From NCBI GenBank assembly GCA_024114885.1, contig CP099428.1, positions 558,001 through 622,000 of the forward strand: DNA of 64,000 nt, in the 5' to 3' direction. Shown in pieces: positions 37,380-51,418 of this stretch. Both the position numbers and the translations under genes were made by a program. This DNA is from Septoria linicola (lineage: Eukaryota > Ascomycota > Dothideomycetes > Mycosphaerellales > Mycosphaerellaceae). Numbering within the stretch: the first letter of the stretch is position 1; the number at the start of each line of letters is the position of its first letter. The notes below the pieces were generated by a model. It was not told the origin of the DNA. It did no database searches and worked only from the letters and a program-made list of their open reading frames with translations.

Positions 37380-40300
37380 TAGAACAGTTAAGTAGTATCT
37401 AGTTATCGTAGCCTAACTAAGTTAGTAAATCGTCTATATTATTATCCTCGCTACTACCTAGCGTAGCTAAGGCTCGATATCTAGGTATACTCTTTAAAGA
37501 CTCTTTATTATACGATATAGGTAATACTATACTATTAAGGTCTTCTAAGATATAGGAAGTAGTACCTTCCTTATACTCTAAGACTCTATACGGCCTTTAC
37601 TACTAGAAGGTAAGCTTGTCTGATCGAGATATCTTAAGGTCGTCTTAGTAGATTATAACTAACTATCTCTTAGTAAACTTAGCGTAATCTATATACCTAG
37701 AATTATCGTAGCGGTTCTTAGCCTCTTCTTAGATACGTGTCTATCGCTCCGAGACGCTAGTCTCTATATCCTATATAGCTTTAAGCGCTTTAGCTCGAAG
37801 AGTAATTAGCTCCTTATACGTATAAACCGATCCCTAATCCTTAACTCTAAAGATATAGTATTCTAACTTAATAGGTAGTACTACCTCTCTACTAATTATT
37901 AGCTTAGTAGAGGTCTCGCTAGTACTACTATTATAAGTAGTACGCTCTACCTATAGTATAGCTAAAAGGTATAGTGCCTAAGCCTATAAACTACTCTTAG
38001 ATAACTTAGATAAGGTAGATAGGATAGTCTTATATCCTACCTCTATAATAGTAGCGCTCTATAGTTAGTAGACAGAAATCCTTAGCCTCTTTACGCTATA
38101 CGTAGTAAGAAGCGTAGAAACCTCTATACTATTATTAATATTAGTATTATCTAGTATAATCTTAAATAGAGCGCCCTATCGGTAGTATATATTCTTCTAA
38201 AGAAAGTCGATAATCTACTTCGTAGATATCTTCTTAGTAGTACTATCCTCTCGTATAGTATAATAGTAGATCTTAGCCTCTAGCTATTACGACACCTCTT
38301 CCCTAGTAATAATTAAGGACCTACGCTTGTTAATATAGACGCTATCTATATACTAGCGCTCTCTTATAGTTTAGACTTATACCTCTACTATAGGGCTAGG
38401 TCGAGGTATACTATTCCTTAGGTTATAGTCTTTATACTAGCGGAAATATATAGCGTATTACGTATATATACTATCCTACTAGTACTTCGACCTAAGGATA
38501 TAGTATATAGAATCGGCGTTCTTATAGCTACTTAACTTATAGATCTCCTTAACGATTAGCCTCTATATCGTATCGTCTTTAATAACTCTCTACTAAGGAG
38601 CCTATCTATATAGCTACTAGTATAGCTTCTTATCGATAACTAAGAACTTCTTAGCTATCTTACTAAAGTAGTAGTATTCCTACTTAGATATATAATTCGA
38701 GCGTCTTCTACGAAGTAGGATAAAGGCGACAGCCTTAGCCTAGTACTTCTATACGCTCAGGTCGCCGTTAACGTCCTCCTAGAAGATAGAATCGATTTTA
38801 TCTCTATTAGGCCTCTAAGGCTAGATAGAAATCCTAGATATATATACCTAGAAGAAGGCCTTATCTATAAAGGCTTCTTTATTCTCGTCCTCTATAATAT
38901 TATCCTTAGTACTAGCTAGCCTCCTAGATAGTATATCGGGACTAGTATACTTCTTACCTAGAACGTACCTAACTTTAAACGTAAAGAGCTAGATCTATAC
39001 GATCTATCGCGTAACTATAGTATTAGGCAAATCTATAGCTCCTTTATTAAGCTAGTAAATAAGCGTATTAGTATCTACTTTAAGAATAAAGTGTACCCTA
39101 AACAGCTAAGGCTTTAACTTAGTAAGTACCTTCTTAACTCTAAGATATTCCTTCTTATTAGCGCTATACCCTTCCTATACAGTATTCTACGTACTACTCT
39201 CGTACCTAGCTAGGTATCTTTGTCTATTAACTATCTATATAAGGATCGCTCCCTATCCGATCTTACTAGTATCTATAGCTACGATAATCTCGCTAGCTAT
39301 CTTATCGTAATTAATAGCTACTAAGGTAGGAGCCTAGATTAGATAATAGACGTAGGTCTACTTCGCCTCCTTATAAATAGGCGTCTAGACGAATTCCTCG
39401 TCCTTCTTTATAAGCCTATATAGTAGGATCGTTATAGTAGTAAAATCTAGGATCTAAATATAGAAGTAGATAACTATACTAACGAAAACCCGTACTTCCT
39501 TCTAATTAGTTAGCGTCAGCTAGTTAACTAGATTAGCTACTCGGATAGTATCTAGATAGCGCTCTATAGTATCGGTAACGTATCCTACTATCTTGATCCT
39601 TAGTATTAGAATTTATAACTTCTTGACCGTAATAGTTATACCTACGCGCTTAATGTCCGTAATTACTATATTAAGGTTAACGATATACTCTATAATATAC
39701 CTATAGAGGCCCGGTTCTAACTCCTTATTATTATAAGTAGTCTTTAGACCCTTAACTCTAAAATTATTAAGGAATAATAGTACTCTATAGGACAGGTAAT
39801 TAAATAGTATATAGTTAACTATATAGACAAACTAGGTAACAGAATTAGTCGCCTTTTATAGAATAGTAGTTATCTAAAGTAATCTAAAGGCGTAGTTAAA
39901 TCTAGTAAGGTCCCTACTCCCTAGGTCTAATAGAACTTAGTTATAGCTAGAGAAGATATCGAGTATACTAGCTACCTAGTAACTAGTAAAATACTTAGAA
40001 AATAAGTCTATATTAGGAGGTAGGTACGTATCTCTAATCGTAACCTTATTAATTAACTATATATCGTTAATTAGACGATACGAACCTATATCCTTCTTAG
40101 CGACTAGAAAGTATAGATTATAATAGGCCTTATAGCTAAACTTAAGAGTTTCTATATCTAGACGCTTCTATAGTATCTACTCTACTATAGTACGAAGAGA
40201 TAGGTTTAAGTAGAATCCTAGGTATTACTATAGTATATACTCTACTATACAGATTATATAAAGAGGCGCTACCTTAGGACGGACTCGCTCGAGATAAGTA

Positions 40301-43300
40301 AACCTAGTTACTAGTACCGCTTCTCGGTTAAAGAGTATCTCCTCTAGTATCTAGCGCTCTCTAGGTTATAGTTCTACGCTAGTAGTAACGCCCGCTATTA
40401 CTTCTAGAGTTAACCTACTCGCCTTTAGTAGGTTAGAGAACTTCTTAATAAGGTACTTACTATCGAATAGCCCTATACCTAGTAGTAGTTTACTTTTCTA
40501 CGCTAGCTACTCCTACTTCTAACGATAGTTACTACTAGCGCTACTACTATCTATCTAATTTACGCTTAGGTCTATAGGCTTGACCTTATTTACCTTACGC
40601 TTATATATAGTAAAGGCCTAAACCTTTAGGTAGGGATTCTATAGATAGTAGTATATAGAAGTGTAATATATCCTAATATAGCCGGCCTACCTATTATACT
40701 CTACTACTATAAGGATCGTATTATCTAAAAGGTTATCGCCTCCGTCCTCGATCGTAGTAGATAACTAATTATCGCTCTAGGTATCGAGATTTTAGTCTAG
40801 TCCTAGAGGCTAGATAGAATCGAGGCGTCCTATTAGGCCTAGTCTTCCTATTCCTACTAGAGCCGTATAGTAGGCAGATATCGTAGTAGCTAGCCCGAGT
40901 CTACCTACTATTTTAAAGCGCTACCTTTACTAAGAAACTTATTAATAGTCTAGTATCTCTAGGTCTCGACTATACTTATAAAGGTAACCGACTCGCTATT
41001 CCTATAATAGATAGTACCTTCCTAAGTACTATCGTCGTAGTTCTTAGACTATAGGCGGACCTTTATCGCCTACGCTCTACCTAAGAGGACCGGTACTAGT
41101 TCGGCGTTCTTAGAAGGTACTAAGATAAAGACTAGTATAACATATTTAACGCCGAAAACGTTAACGTTTACCTTCTTATAGATACCTACTATCTAGGCTA
41201 GACCTCCTATAGTAGATAGGTTAATCTCTAGAATATCTATCTAAATAGCTAATCCGTACCTTCTAGCTACTACTCGGTCTATTATAGTAGACTTAGTACC
41301 TTTATCGATTAAGCTATCCTTAGTACTAAGCTTACTATTTAACTAAATATCTACCTAGATTAGAGGCGCTACGAGGACGTCTCGAGTAACGCTAGATAGA
41401 TCGACTACTACTAATTACTTATATAGCTCCTCCTATAGATTAGCCTTACTAGTATATACTATAATACCTCTATTAATAGTAACTATATTATATCTCGCGT
41501 AAGGTTTATACTAGCCTTTAGGCACTAATTCTCTAAGAAGAGAATATACTTAGTATAGTAGTAACCTCTGTCTCTATATCTTAGTAGGTAGCCTATTATT
41601 AAAGTATTAGCTAAGTTCTATACTAGCTATATAGACATCTATAGTTTAGCGAGTAAGAGCTTCCTATAACTCGTCGTTATCTATATAGATAGAAGCCTAT
41701 AGTCCTTTAAGCGATAGCTTGATACCTCTAAGTATAATATACTTAGTAAGCGTAATAGGAAATAGGGTCTATAGTAGACGACGTAGTAGCTTTGTCTCTA
41801 GCTTCTAAGCTCTTAGAGCTATATCGTCCTCTACGCGTACCTTAGACCTTACCTAGTTATCTAGCCTCTACTTCTTAGAGGCTTTCTTTACCTTACGAAT
41901 AGAAGGCGTAACCGGAGTAGGTTCCTCGTCTTCTATATCCTTGTTAATATAGTCGATAGTACTATCTTCTAATATCTAAGACCTAGTAGTATCTTACTAC
42001 TACTAATCCTCTTCGTTTACTCTATCGACTAAGTCGTCGTATATATTCTTAAGCCTTTCCTTACGAATACTATACCTAGTCGGCCTACGAGTATACGTAG
42101 TATTACGCTAAGCCTAAATTCTTCCTTTAAGTACTTTCTCTTAAGATTTCTAAATTATAGGTACTAGCGCTCGCTTCTTAGCCTTCTTAGCCTTGCCCTT
42201 ACTAATCCGCGCTACGTTAGTATAGATAGGCGCGTCCTTATCTTCTAAATCCTTAACCCTAGTATGTCTTCTATTAAGGTCCTACTCTATAAAGTATATT
42301 TTAGGCCTAGGAACACTAATAATCTACGTAGATCGCGCGTAGTTAACCTATACGACCTTCGGCGCACCTATCTAGGTAGTCGGGCTCCTAGAGCTAGACA
42401 GCTTTAATAGTACCGTAGGCGTATTCTAGTAATCTAAGGTACTACGAGGCGTCTAATCGAAGCTTTTCTTAATAGAACCTAGAACTACTTAAGTTATATC
42501 GCAGCTAGTCTACTATTAACGCTACTTATCGCTTACTAGGTAGTCTAGGTACTCTATAGCCTAGCCTCCTATCCTATAAAGACGTAATACCTAGTTAATA
42601 TAGAAGATCCGAGGCGTTATCCTATCCTATTTTAGATACTAGATTATAATATACTTACCGGTTATACTCTTAACTATTAACCTCTTATTAATATTATAGG
42701 TTAACTATCCTTACGTAATTATATATTCGATTAACGAGTAGAAGTTAGCTATATAGTCTAATCTATAGTAGATATAGTAGCGACCTTTTATATACTCTAC
42801 GACCTATAGCGAAATATACCCTAAGTACGCCTCGATAGTTATAGCCTACTATTACTATTAGTTACTATTATCTTAGATAGTAGGCGACATATATTGTCTA
42901 GTAGGTTAAATAGCTATAGGGGCCAAGCTATACTCGCCCTTCCGCTTTAGAAGTATTAGATTATTAATAGTTAACTTATTAAAGTTACAGACTAGGTCGT
43001 TATTAGTCTATATTAGTCTAACTATAACTTCTATAGCTTCTATAGGTCGGCCTTCTATAACAGACTTCTATAAGGACTTAAGTTAACTATAGTTACGAGC
43101 CTACTCTATCTAGAAACTATCTTCTTCTTTAATAAGGTCCTCGGCTAACTTAAAGATCTTCTTAAATAGTTTATAGGTCTCTAGCTTATATAGGTAGATT
43201 CTATACTTAGTATAGAGTTTCTTAGATATCGCTACTAGTACTCTATTTAGTAAGAGCCTTAATCTCTTACGCTTACTTATATCTTCTAGGTTAATAGAGT

Positions 43301-44521
43301 CTAAAGTAAGATAGAACTAGTAAAGGAACTCTTTTAAGTTATTACCTTCTACTTTCCTCTTTTAGTAGAGCTACTCTAGGTACTCTCTAGATCGAATAAG
43401 ATAGTAGGTATTACTCTTAATAAAGTAATTAAGGAAGGTAGTCTTAAATGTCTCTTATAACTTATACTCTAAACGCCGAATCTCTAGACGTAGTATAATA
43501 TAGTAGTTAATAATAAGACGCTTAATAGTGTCCTTATACGAAGGTTCCTAGAGACTATAGTACTTGCTTATTAACTTAAACCGCTCTAGGAACTTAGTAG
43601 CATTTTCTCTAGTAAAGTAGTAGTTTTAATTAGTGCCTAGTATAGGCGGCTTTAGCTTATTCGCTTCGAGGACTTACTATAAGAGAGAAGCGAACTCTAG
43701 CTAGGTACCTATTATAGGTTACTAAATAGGTCCTAACTAAGCTAGCTATCCTCGAGTATCGATATACCTTTCTACTAGAACGCTATCCGTAGACTAGCTC
43801 TTTACCTTAGAATTATTAGAGATCTAGCTATCTACGAGAGAAGATATAATAGGCTAGTTACTTTAGAAGCGGTAGCTTATAGTAAGTTAGGTAAGGTAGT
43901 AATAGTCGTATTCGTCTACCTCTTCTATAGGTACGAAAATAAGTTACTCTTTTAGTCTACGAGTTAAAAGGATCTAAGGACTCGATATATAGCGCTCTAG
44001 CGTACTTGATTCCTCGTTAGGCCCCTAGGGGCTAGACTATCTACGCTAGAGGTATACGTTAGGCAATTTTAACTAAGCTAGTAACTCTAACTATTTCTCT
44101 AACTTTCTTAATATCCTCTGTCCTAATATAGATATTAAGGATAAACCTTTTATAGCTCCTAGGAAATAGCTGCCTCGTAGATAATCTATAGTAGCTTCTT
44201 CCTAGTTAACTAATAATTCTAATTTTCTTAGATAATTCGAGGCTCGGCGCCCCTCCTTAGCTAGTTTTTTAGTATTAAACATATACCTATATACGTTTAT
44301 AGCCTACGCTACGTAGAGTCGGTCGTTACCTTCTCTACGCGCTAGTACTATAGTAGTTCCTAAGGCGTTTCTTTATTCTACCTATAATCCTTATAGTACT
44401 ATATCTTCCTATATAATAAGTTTTTACGCTAAGGCTACGTTACCTTAGACGTATTACGCGCGATATAGCGCGACTTCTAGTTCCTTGTAAGGCGTATAGT
44501 AGCTCTACCTTCGGCTCCTTA
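37380..44521 (-). pseudogene. Complete gag-protease-RT-RNase H-integrase polyprotein of gypsy copy 3
   Basis: Reverse complement of 19,441-26,600 of copy 5, without a break. The protease-RT linker site that received insertions in copies 1 and 2 is intact here (around 40,300-40,325, reading TTACTAGTACCGCTTCTCGG). The RT Asp pair, zinc knuckle and retropepsin are all present in degraded form. The variant GTACC at the linker shows one C that escaped RIP, which helps to reconstruct the original insertion target. Confidence 0.75.
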
Positions 44522-44963
44522 TATAGTACGTAAACCTATAACTAACCTAGAGGTAGTAGTATATAAGTCTATACGTAGGTTATAGGGCTAGAGTCGGGCG
44601 ATAGCTCTACGTAGTAGTTAGTAGTAGGTATAGTAGGCAGATTAGCGGCGTGCCTACGTCGCGTCGTCGTAGAGGTATACGTTAGTAGCTATAGTAGGCT
44701 ATATAGGCTATAAGCCTATTAGGATTATATAGTAGCGGCGCTAGCGAAGGATAGGTAGGAAGTAGAACAAGTTATTAAATAATACTATATTATATAATCG
44801 CTAAGTAGTAACCTAAGTAGTCTTCTCTAACCTTAGTAGTAGTAGTATAAAGGATAATTATCCCTAACCTCTATAGTAAGCTCGAAAATCGCCCTTATAC
44901 GTATAGGCGGTAGTAGCCGCTATAGGCTTACCTACTAGGTATAAGGACGCCTACTATATTATA
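44522..44963 (-). repeat. LTR 7: 5' LTR of gypsy copy 3
   Basis: 442 bp, minus orientation, followed by CTAG (44,964-44,967), which pairs with 17,197-17,200. The DNA to its right is ORF3 of copy 2, whereas the DNA left of LTR 3 is the gag-protease end of copy 2. The insertion is therefore accompanied by loss of about 4.8 kb of copy 2. Confidence 0.85.
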
Positions 44964-46265
44964 CTAGTACTAGAGGTATACTTTAGAGAAGGTACGGCTA
45001 CGTACGACTTATTTAGTTAGTTAGAGCTAGTTAAGGACCTAATTAGTAAGGAGTTTGCTATATACGACTAGTATCTACGTAAGATTAGTAGTAATCGTAA
45101 TATAGGCTAGTATAGGAACATGTTCTATAGCGGTATTTAGTAGCTAATTCGCTAGGACCCTATATACTAGATAATATATGTCTACTACCGACTAGATTAT
45201 GCTACGAACCTAGTTTCCTACCTATACTATACTAAGTATACCTACCTACTAATAAAGGATAGGTCTAATTAGTCTTATAAGGGTTTCCGGTATATCGACC
45301 TTAGTATTATAGATATAGCTAGAGGCTACGGCGTATCGTAAGTTTAAGATACGGTTTCCTTTATAAATAAGACCTATACTAATTATACTAAATTAGTTAA
45401 AGGTCTATACTACTAACGAGTTTTTATAGTATAGGTAGAGAGACTAGGAGATAGAGGATTACTTAGTAGAGGCTTTATAGAGGATATTAGGGAGTAGTAT
45501 ATATAGAAGGAAGATATTAACCTACTAAGTCCTACCTAGGAATATACTAGGGGATAGTCTATAGTACTAGTAAAGTAGGGAGAGGCTAGGGTATCGTCCT
45601 CTATACTACTATATAGTTCTAAGGAAAATAAGGTCGATAAGTAGATAACTATCCTACTTTAGTTTTATAAGGTAGACCTAGATACTAACTACCTCGAGAT
45701 TAGAGAAGCTTCTAGTACGTACTCTTAGCTACGAGACGCTTACTACGACCTTATACCTAGGTATACCTCCCTATCCGGTTACTCTAACTACTATAGAGTA
45801 ATCCTCTACCGCTTCCTTACTTTAGATAAGTTAATACTAGCTATATATCTTAGTTAGGCCCTTATAGGTATACGACGCTAGGACGATCCTATAGTAGTCT
45901 TCGATACTATAGGCTAGATTACCTACTCCGCCGACGTATTCTATACTCGTTTAGAGGCCTACTATAAGTCTACGCTAAGTAACTATTATATCCTTATAGC
46001 CTATATTAAAGACCTAGAGACCGCGATGTTCCTAGAGACTAGCTTCTACGCTAATAATAAGGATTTTATAAAGCGACTAGTAGCTAACTTCTCTACTACT
46101 ACCGATATAAGAGAGCTCTTCGAGTAGGCTAATAATAACTAGGCGGCTAGACGTAGATTCTGTCCGGCCCCTAGAGGCCTAATAGAGTAGCGTAAGGACC
46201 GATAAAGTATAGAGATATAGAGGTATAGAGAGGAGTTTAAGAGAGACGATAACTTGTTTCTATAA
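44964..46265 (+). pseudogene. ORF3 of gypsy copy 2, C-terminal half
   Basis: Begins at the recurrent insertion site CTAGTACTAG and continues to the polypurine tract, collinear with 28,481-29,782 of copy 5. The dioxygenase-like segments are retained in mutated form. Confidence 0.6.
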
Positions 46266-46319
46266 TACTCTATACTATTGTTTTTAATGTCTCTAGCGAG
46301 ACTTCTATAGAGGGAAGGA

Positions 46320-46761
46320 TATAACGTAGTAGGCGTCCCTATACCTAGTAGGTAGGCCTATAGTAGCTACTACCGCCTATACGTATAAAGGCGATTTTCG
46401 AGCTTACTATAGAGGAGAGGAAAAATCATCCTTTATACTACTACTACTAAGGTTAGAGAGGACTACTTAGGTTACTACTTAGCGATTATATAATATAGTA
46501 TTATTTAATAACTTATTCTACTTCCTACCTATCCTCTACTAGCGCCGCTACTATACGATCCTAATAGGCTTATAGCCTATACAGCCTACTATAGCTACTA
46601 ACGTACACCTCCGCGACTACGCGCCGTAGGCACGCTACTAATCTACCTACTACACCTACTACTAACTACTACGTAGGGCTATCGCCCGACTCCGGCCCTA
46701 CGACCTACGTATAGACTTATATACTACTACCTCTAGGTTAGTTATAGGTTTACGCGCTATA
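46320..46761 (+). repeat. LTR 8: 3' LTR of gypsy copy 2
   Basis: 442 bp, plus orientation, preceded by AGAGGGAAGGA and followed by CTAG (46,762-46,765). Confidence 0.85.
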
Positions 46762-49700
46762 CTAGTACTACTTCTTAGTTAAAGAGTATCTTCTCTAGTA
46801 TCTAGCGCTCTCTAGGTTATAGTTCTACGCTAGTAGTAACGCCTACTATTACTTCTAGAGTTAACCTACTCGCCTTTAGTAGGTTAGAGAACTTCTTAAT
46901 AAGATACTTACTATCGAACAGCTTTATACCTAGTAGTAGTTTACTTTCCTACGCTAGCTACTCCTACTTCTAGCGATAGTTACTACTAGCGCTACTACTA
47001 TCTATCTAATTTACGCTTAGGTCTATAGGCCTAACCTTATTTACCTTACGCTTATATATAGTAAAGGCTCGAACCTTTAGATAGGAATTCTATAGATAGT
47101 AGTATATAGAAGTATAATACGCCCTAATATAGCTAGCTTACCTATTATACTCTACTACTATAAGGATCGTATTATCTAAAAGGTTATCGCCTCTATCCTC
47201 GATTATAGTAGATAACTAATCGTCGCTCTAGGTATCGAGATTTTAGTCTAGCTCTAAGAGCTAGATAGAATCGAGGCGTCCTATTAGGCCTAGTCTTCCT
47301 ATTCCTACTAGAGCTATATAGTAGGTAGATATCGTAGTAGCTAGCCTAAGTCTACCTACTATTTTAAAGCGCTATCTTTACTAAGAAACTTATTGATAGT
47401 CTAGTATCTCTAGGTTCCGACTATGCCTATAAAGGTAACCGACTCGCTATTCCTATAATAGATAGTACTTTTCTAAGTACTATTATCGTAGTTCTTAGAC
47501 TATAGGTAGACCTTTATCGCCTATACTCTATCTAAGAGGACTAGTACTAGTTCGGCGTTCTTAGAAAGTACTAAGATAAAGACCGGTATAACGTATTTAA
47601 CGCTAAAAACGTTAACGTTTACCTTCCTATAGATACCTATTATCCGAGCTAGACCTCCTATAGTAGATAGGTTAATCTCTAGGATATCTATCTAAATAGC
47701 TAATCTATATCTTCTAGCTACTACTTAGTCTATTATAGTAGACTTAGTACCTTTATTAATTAAGCCGTCCTTAGTACTAAGCTTACTATTTAACTAAATA
47801 TCTACCTAGATTAGAGGCGCTACGAGGACGTCTTAAGTAACGCTAGATAGGTCGACTACTACTAATTACTCGTATAGCTCCTCTTATAGATTAGCCTTAC
47901 TAGTATATACTATAATACCTCTATTAATAGTAACTATATTATATCTCGTATAAGGTTTATACTAGCCTTCTAGTACTAATTCCTTAAGAAGAGAATATAC
48001 TCGGTATAGTAGTAATCTCTATCTCTATATCTTAGTAGGTAGCCTATTATTAAATTATTAGCTAAGTTCTATACTAGCTATATAGATATCTATAGTTTAG
48101 CGAGTAAGAGCTTCCTATAACTTATCGTTATCTATATAGATAGAAGCCTATAGTCCTTTAAGCGATAGCTTAATACCTCTGAGTATAATATACTTAGTAA
48201 GCGTAATAGGAAATAGGGTCTATAGTAGACGATATAGTAGCTTTATCTCTAGCTTCTAAGCTCTTAGAGCTATATCGTCCTCTACGCGTACCTTAGACCT
48301 TACCTAGTTATCTAGCCTCTACTTCTTAAGAGCTTTCTTTACCTTACGAATAGGAGGCGTAACTAGAGTAGGTTCCTCGTCTTCTATATCCTCGTTAATA
48401 TAGTCGATAGTACTATCTCCTAACGTCTAAGACCTAGTAGTATCTTACTACTACTAATCCTCTTCGTTTACTTTATCGACTAAATCGTTATATATATCCT
48501 TAAGCCTCTCCTTACGAATACTATACCTAGTCGGCCTACGAGTATATATAGTATTATACTAAGCCTAAATTCTTCCTTTAAGTACCTTCTCTTAAGACTT
48601 CTAAATAATAGATACTAGCGCTCGCTTCTCGGCCTCCTTAGCCTTACTCTTACTAATCTACGCTATATTAGTACAGATAGGTACGTCCTTATCTTCTAAA
48701 TCCTTAACCCTAGTATATCTTCTATTAAGGTCCTACTCTATAAAGTATACTTTAGGCCTAGGAACACTAATAATCTACGTAGATCGCGCGTAGTTAACCT
48801 ATACGACCTTCGGCGCACCTATCTAGGTAGTCGGGCTCCTAGAGCTAGACAGCTTTAATAGTACCGTAGGCGTATTCTAGTAATCTAAGGTACTACGAGG
48901 CGTCTAATCGAAGCTTTTCTTAATAGAACCTAGAACTACTTAAGTTATATCGCGGCTAGTCTACTATTAACGCTACTTATCGCTTACTAGGTAGTCTAGG
49001 TACTCTATAGCCTAGCCTCCTATCCTATAAAGACGTAATACCTAGTTAATATAGAAGATCTAAGGCGTTATCCCGTCCTATTTTAGATACTAGATTATAA
49101 TATACTTACTAGCTATACCCTTAACTATTAGCCTCTTATTAATATTATAGGTTAACTATCCTTACGTAATTATATACTCGATTAACGAGTAGAAGTTAGC
49201 TATATAGCCTAATCTATAGTAGATATAGTAGCGACCTTTTATATACTCTACGACCTATAGCGAAATATACCCTAAGTACGCTCTAATCGTTATAGCCTAC
49301 TATTACTATTAGTTACTATTATCTTAGATAGTAGGCGATATATATTGCCTAGTAGGTTAGATAGGCGTAGAGGCTAAGCTATACTCGCCCTTCTACTTTA
49401 GAAGTATTAGATTATTAATAGTTAACTTATTAAAGTTATAGACTAGGTCGTTATTAGTCTATATTAGTCTAACTATAACTTCTATAGCTTCTATAGGTTA
49501 GCCTTCTATAACAGACTTCTATAAGGACTTAAGTTAACTATAGTTACGAGCCTACTCTATCTAGAAACTATCTTCTTTTTTAATAAGGTCCTCGGCTAAC
49601 TTAAAGATCTTCTTAAATAGTTTATAGGTCTCTAGCTTATATAGATAGATTCTATACTTAGTATAGAGTTTCTTAGATATCGCTACCGGTACTCTATTTA

Positions 49701-50972
49701 GTAAGAGTCTTAATCTCTTATACTTACTTATATCTTCTAGGTTAATAGAGTCTGAAATAAAGTAGAACTAGTAAAGGAACTCTTTTAAGTTATTACCTTC
49801 TATCTTCCTCTTTTAGTAGAGCTACTCTAGGTACTCTCTAGATCGAATAAGGTAGTAGGTATTACTCTTAATAAAGTAATTAAGGAAGGTAGTCTCGAAT
49901 ATCTCTTATAACTTATACTCTAAACGCTAAATCTCTAGACGTAATATAATATAGTAGTTAATAATAAGGCGCTTAATAGTGTCCTCGTACGAAGGCTCCT
50001 AGAGACTATAGTACTTACTTATTAACTTAAACCGCTCTAGGAACTTAGTAGTATTTTCTCTAGTAAAGTAGTAGTTTTAATTAGTACCTAGTATAGGTAG
50101 CTTTAGTTTATTCGCTTCGAGGACTTACTATAAGAGAGAAGCGAACTCTAGCTAGGTGCCTATTATAGGTTACTAAACAGGTCCTAACTAAGCTAGCTAT
50201 CCTCGAGTATCGATATATCCTTCTACTAGAACGCTATCTATAGACTAGCTCTTTACCTTAGTATTATTAGAGATCCGGCTATCTATAGGAGAAGATATAA
50301 TAGGCTAGTTACTTTAGAAGTAGTAGCTTATAATAAGTTAGGAAAGGTAGTAATAGTTATACTCGTCCGCCTCTTCTATAGGCGTGAAAATAAGTTACTC
50401 CTTCGGTCTATAGGTTAAAGAGATCTAAGGACTCGATATATAGCGCTCTAGCGCGCTTAATTCCTTATCGGGCTCCTAGAGGCTAGACTATCTACGCTAA
50501 GGGCGTATATTAGATAATTTTAACTAAGCTAGTAACCTCGACTATTTCTCTAACTTTCTTAATATCCTCTGTCCTAATATAGATATTAAGAATAAACCTT
50601 TTATAGTTTCTAGGAAATAGCTACCTCGTAGGTAATCTGTAGTAGCTCCTTCCTAGTTAACTAATAATTCTAATTTCCTTAGGTAATTTAGAGCCTAGCG
50701 CCTCTCCTTAGCTAGTTTTTTAGTATTAAATATATACCTATACACGTTTATAGCCTACGCTACGTAGAGTCGGTCGTTACCTTCTCTACGCGCTAGTACT
50801 ATAGTAGTTCCTAAGGCGTTTCTTTATTCTACCTATAATCCTTATAGTACTATATTTTCCTATATAATAAGTCCTTACGCTAAGGCCGCGTTACCTTAGA
50901 CGTATTACGCGCGATATAGCGCGACTTTTAGTTCCTTATAAGGCGTATAGTAGCTCTACCTTCGGCTCCTTA
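46762..50972 (-). pseudogene. gag-protease region of gypsy copy 1
   Basis: Reverse complement of the gag-protease part, completing copy 1 together with 5,472-12,547. The combined length of copy 1, 11.7 kb, equals the 11.28 kb reference plus the 437-bp MITE and its 8-bp duplicate. This supports the reconstruction. The nucleocapsid zinc knuckle lies near 49,200. Confidence 0.75.
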
Positions 50973-51414
50973 TATAGTACGTAAACCTATAACTAACCTA
51001 GGGGTAGTAGTATATAAGTCTATACGTAGGTTGTAGGGCCGGAGTCGAGCGATAGCTCTACGTAGTAGTTAGTAGTAGGTATAGTAGGTAGATTAGTAGC
51101 GTGCCTACGGCGCCTCGTCGTAGAGGTATACGTCGGTAGCTATAGTAGGCCGTATAGGCTATAAGCCTATTAGGATCGTATAGTAGCGGCGCTAGTAGAG
51201 GATAGGTAGGAAGTAGAATAAGTAGTTAAATAATACTATATTATATAATCGCTAAGTAATAACCTAAGTAGTCTTCTCTAACCTTAGTAGTAGTAGTATA
51301 AAGGATAATTGTCTATAACCTCTATAGTAAGCTCGAAAATCGTCCTTATACGTATAGATAGTAGTAGCCGCTATAGGCCTATCTACTAGGTATAGGGACG
51401 CCTACTACGTTATA
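50973..51414 (-). repeat. LTR 9: 5' LTR of gypsy copy 1
   Basis: 442 bp, minus orientation, the outermost LTR of the nest. The right flank CTAT (51,415-51,418) pairs with CTAC at 5,468-5,471, and the hAT transposase resumes immediately after it. Confidence 0.85.
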
Positions 51415-51418
51415 CTAT

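Larger units (their letters stand above)
5472..51414. mobile_element. Nested stack of five copies of one gypsy-type LTR retrotransposon
   Basis: The whole interval is made of one family in both orientations, bounded by 442-bp LTRs and flanked by CTAC (5,468-5,471) and CTAT (51,415-51,418), a 4-bp target duplication in the hAT element with one C/T difference. Matching internal junctions gives this nest: copy 1 (minus) at 5,472-12,547 and 46,766-51,414; copy 2 (plus) at 12,548-17,200 and 44,968-46,761; copy 3 (minus) at 17,201-18,998 and 35,500-44,963; copy 4 (plus) remnant at 30,279-35,495; copy 5 (plus) at 18,999-30,278. No foreign sequence lies inside except a MITE at 11,380-11,816. Confidence 0.85.

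Noticed and set aside
5472..51414. Isolated LTRs seen as solo LTRs
   Set aside because: Each LTR adjoins internal element sequence on its inner side and can be paired through target duplications, so none is a solo LTR.
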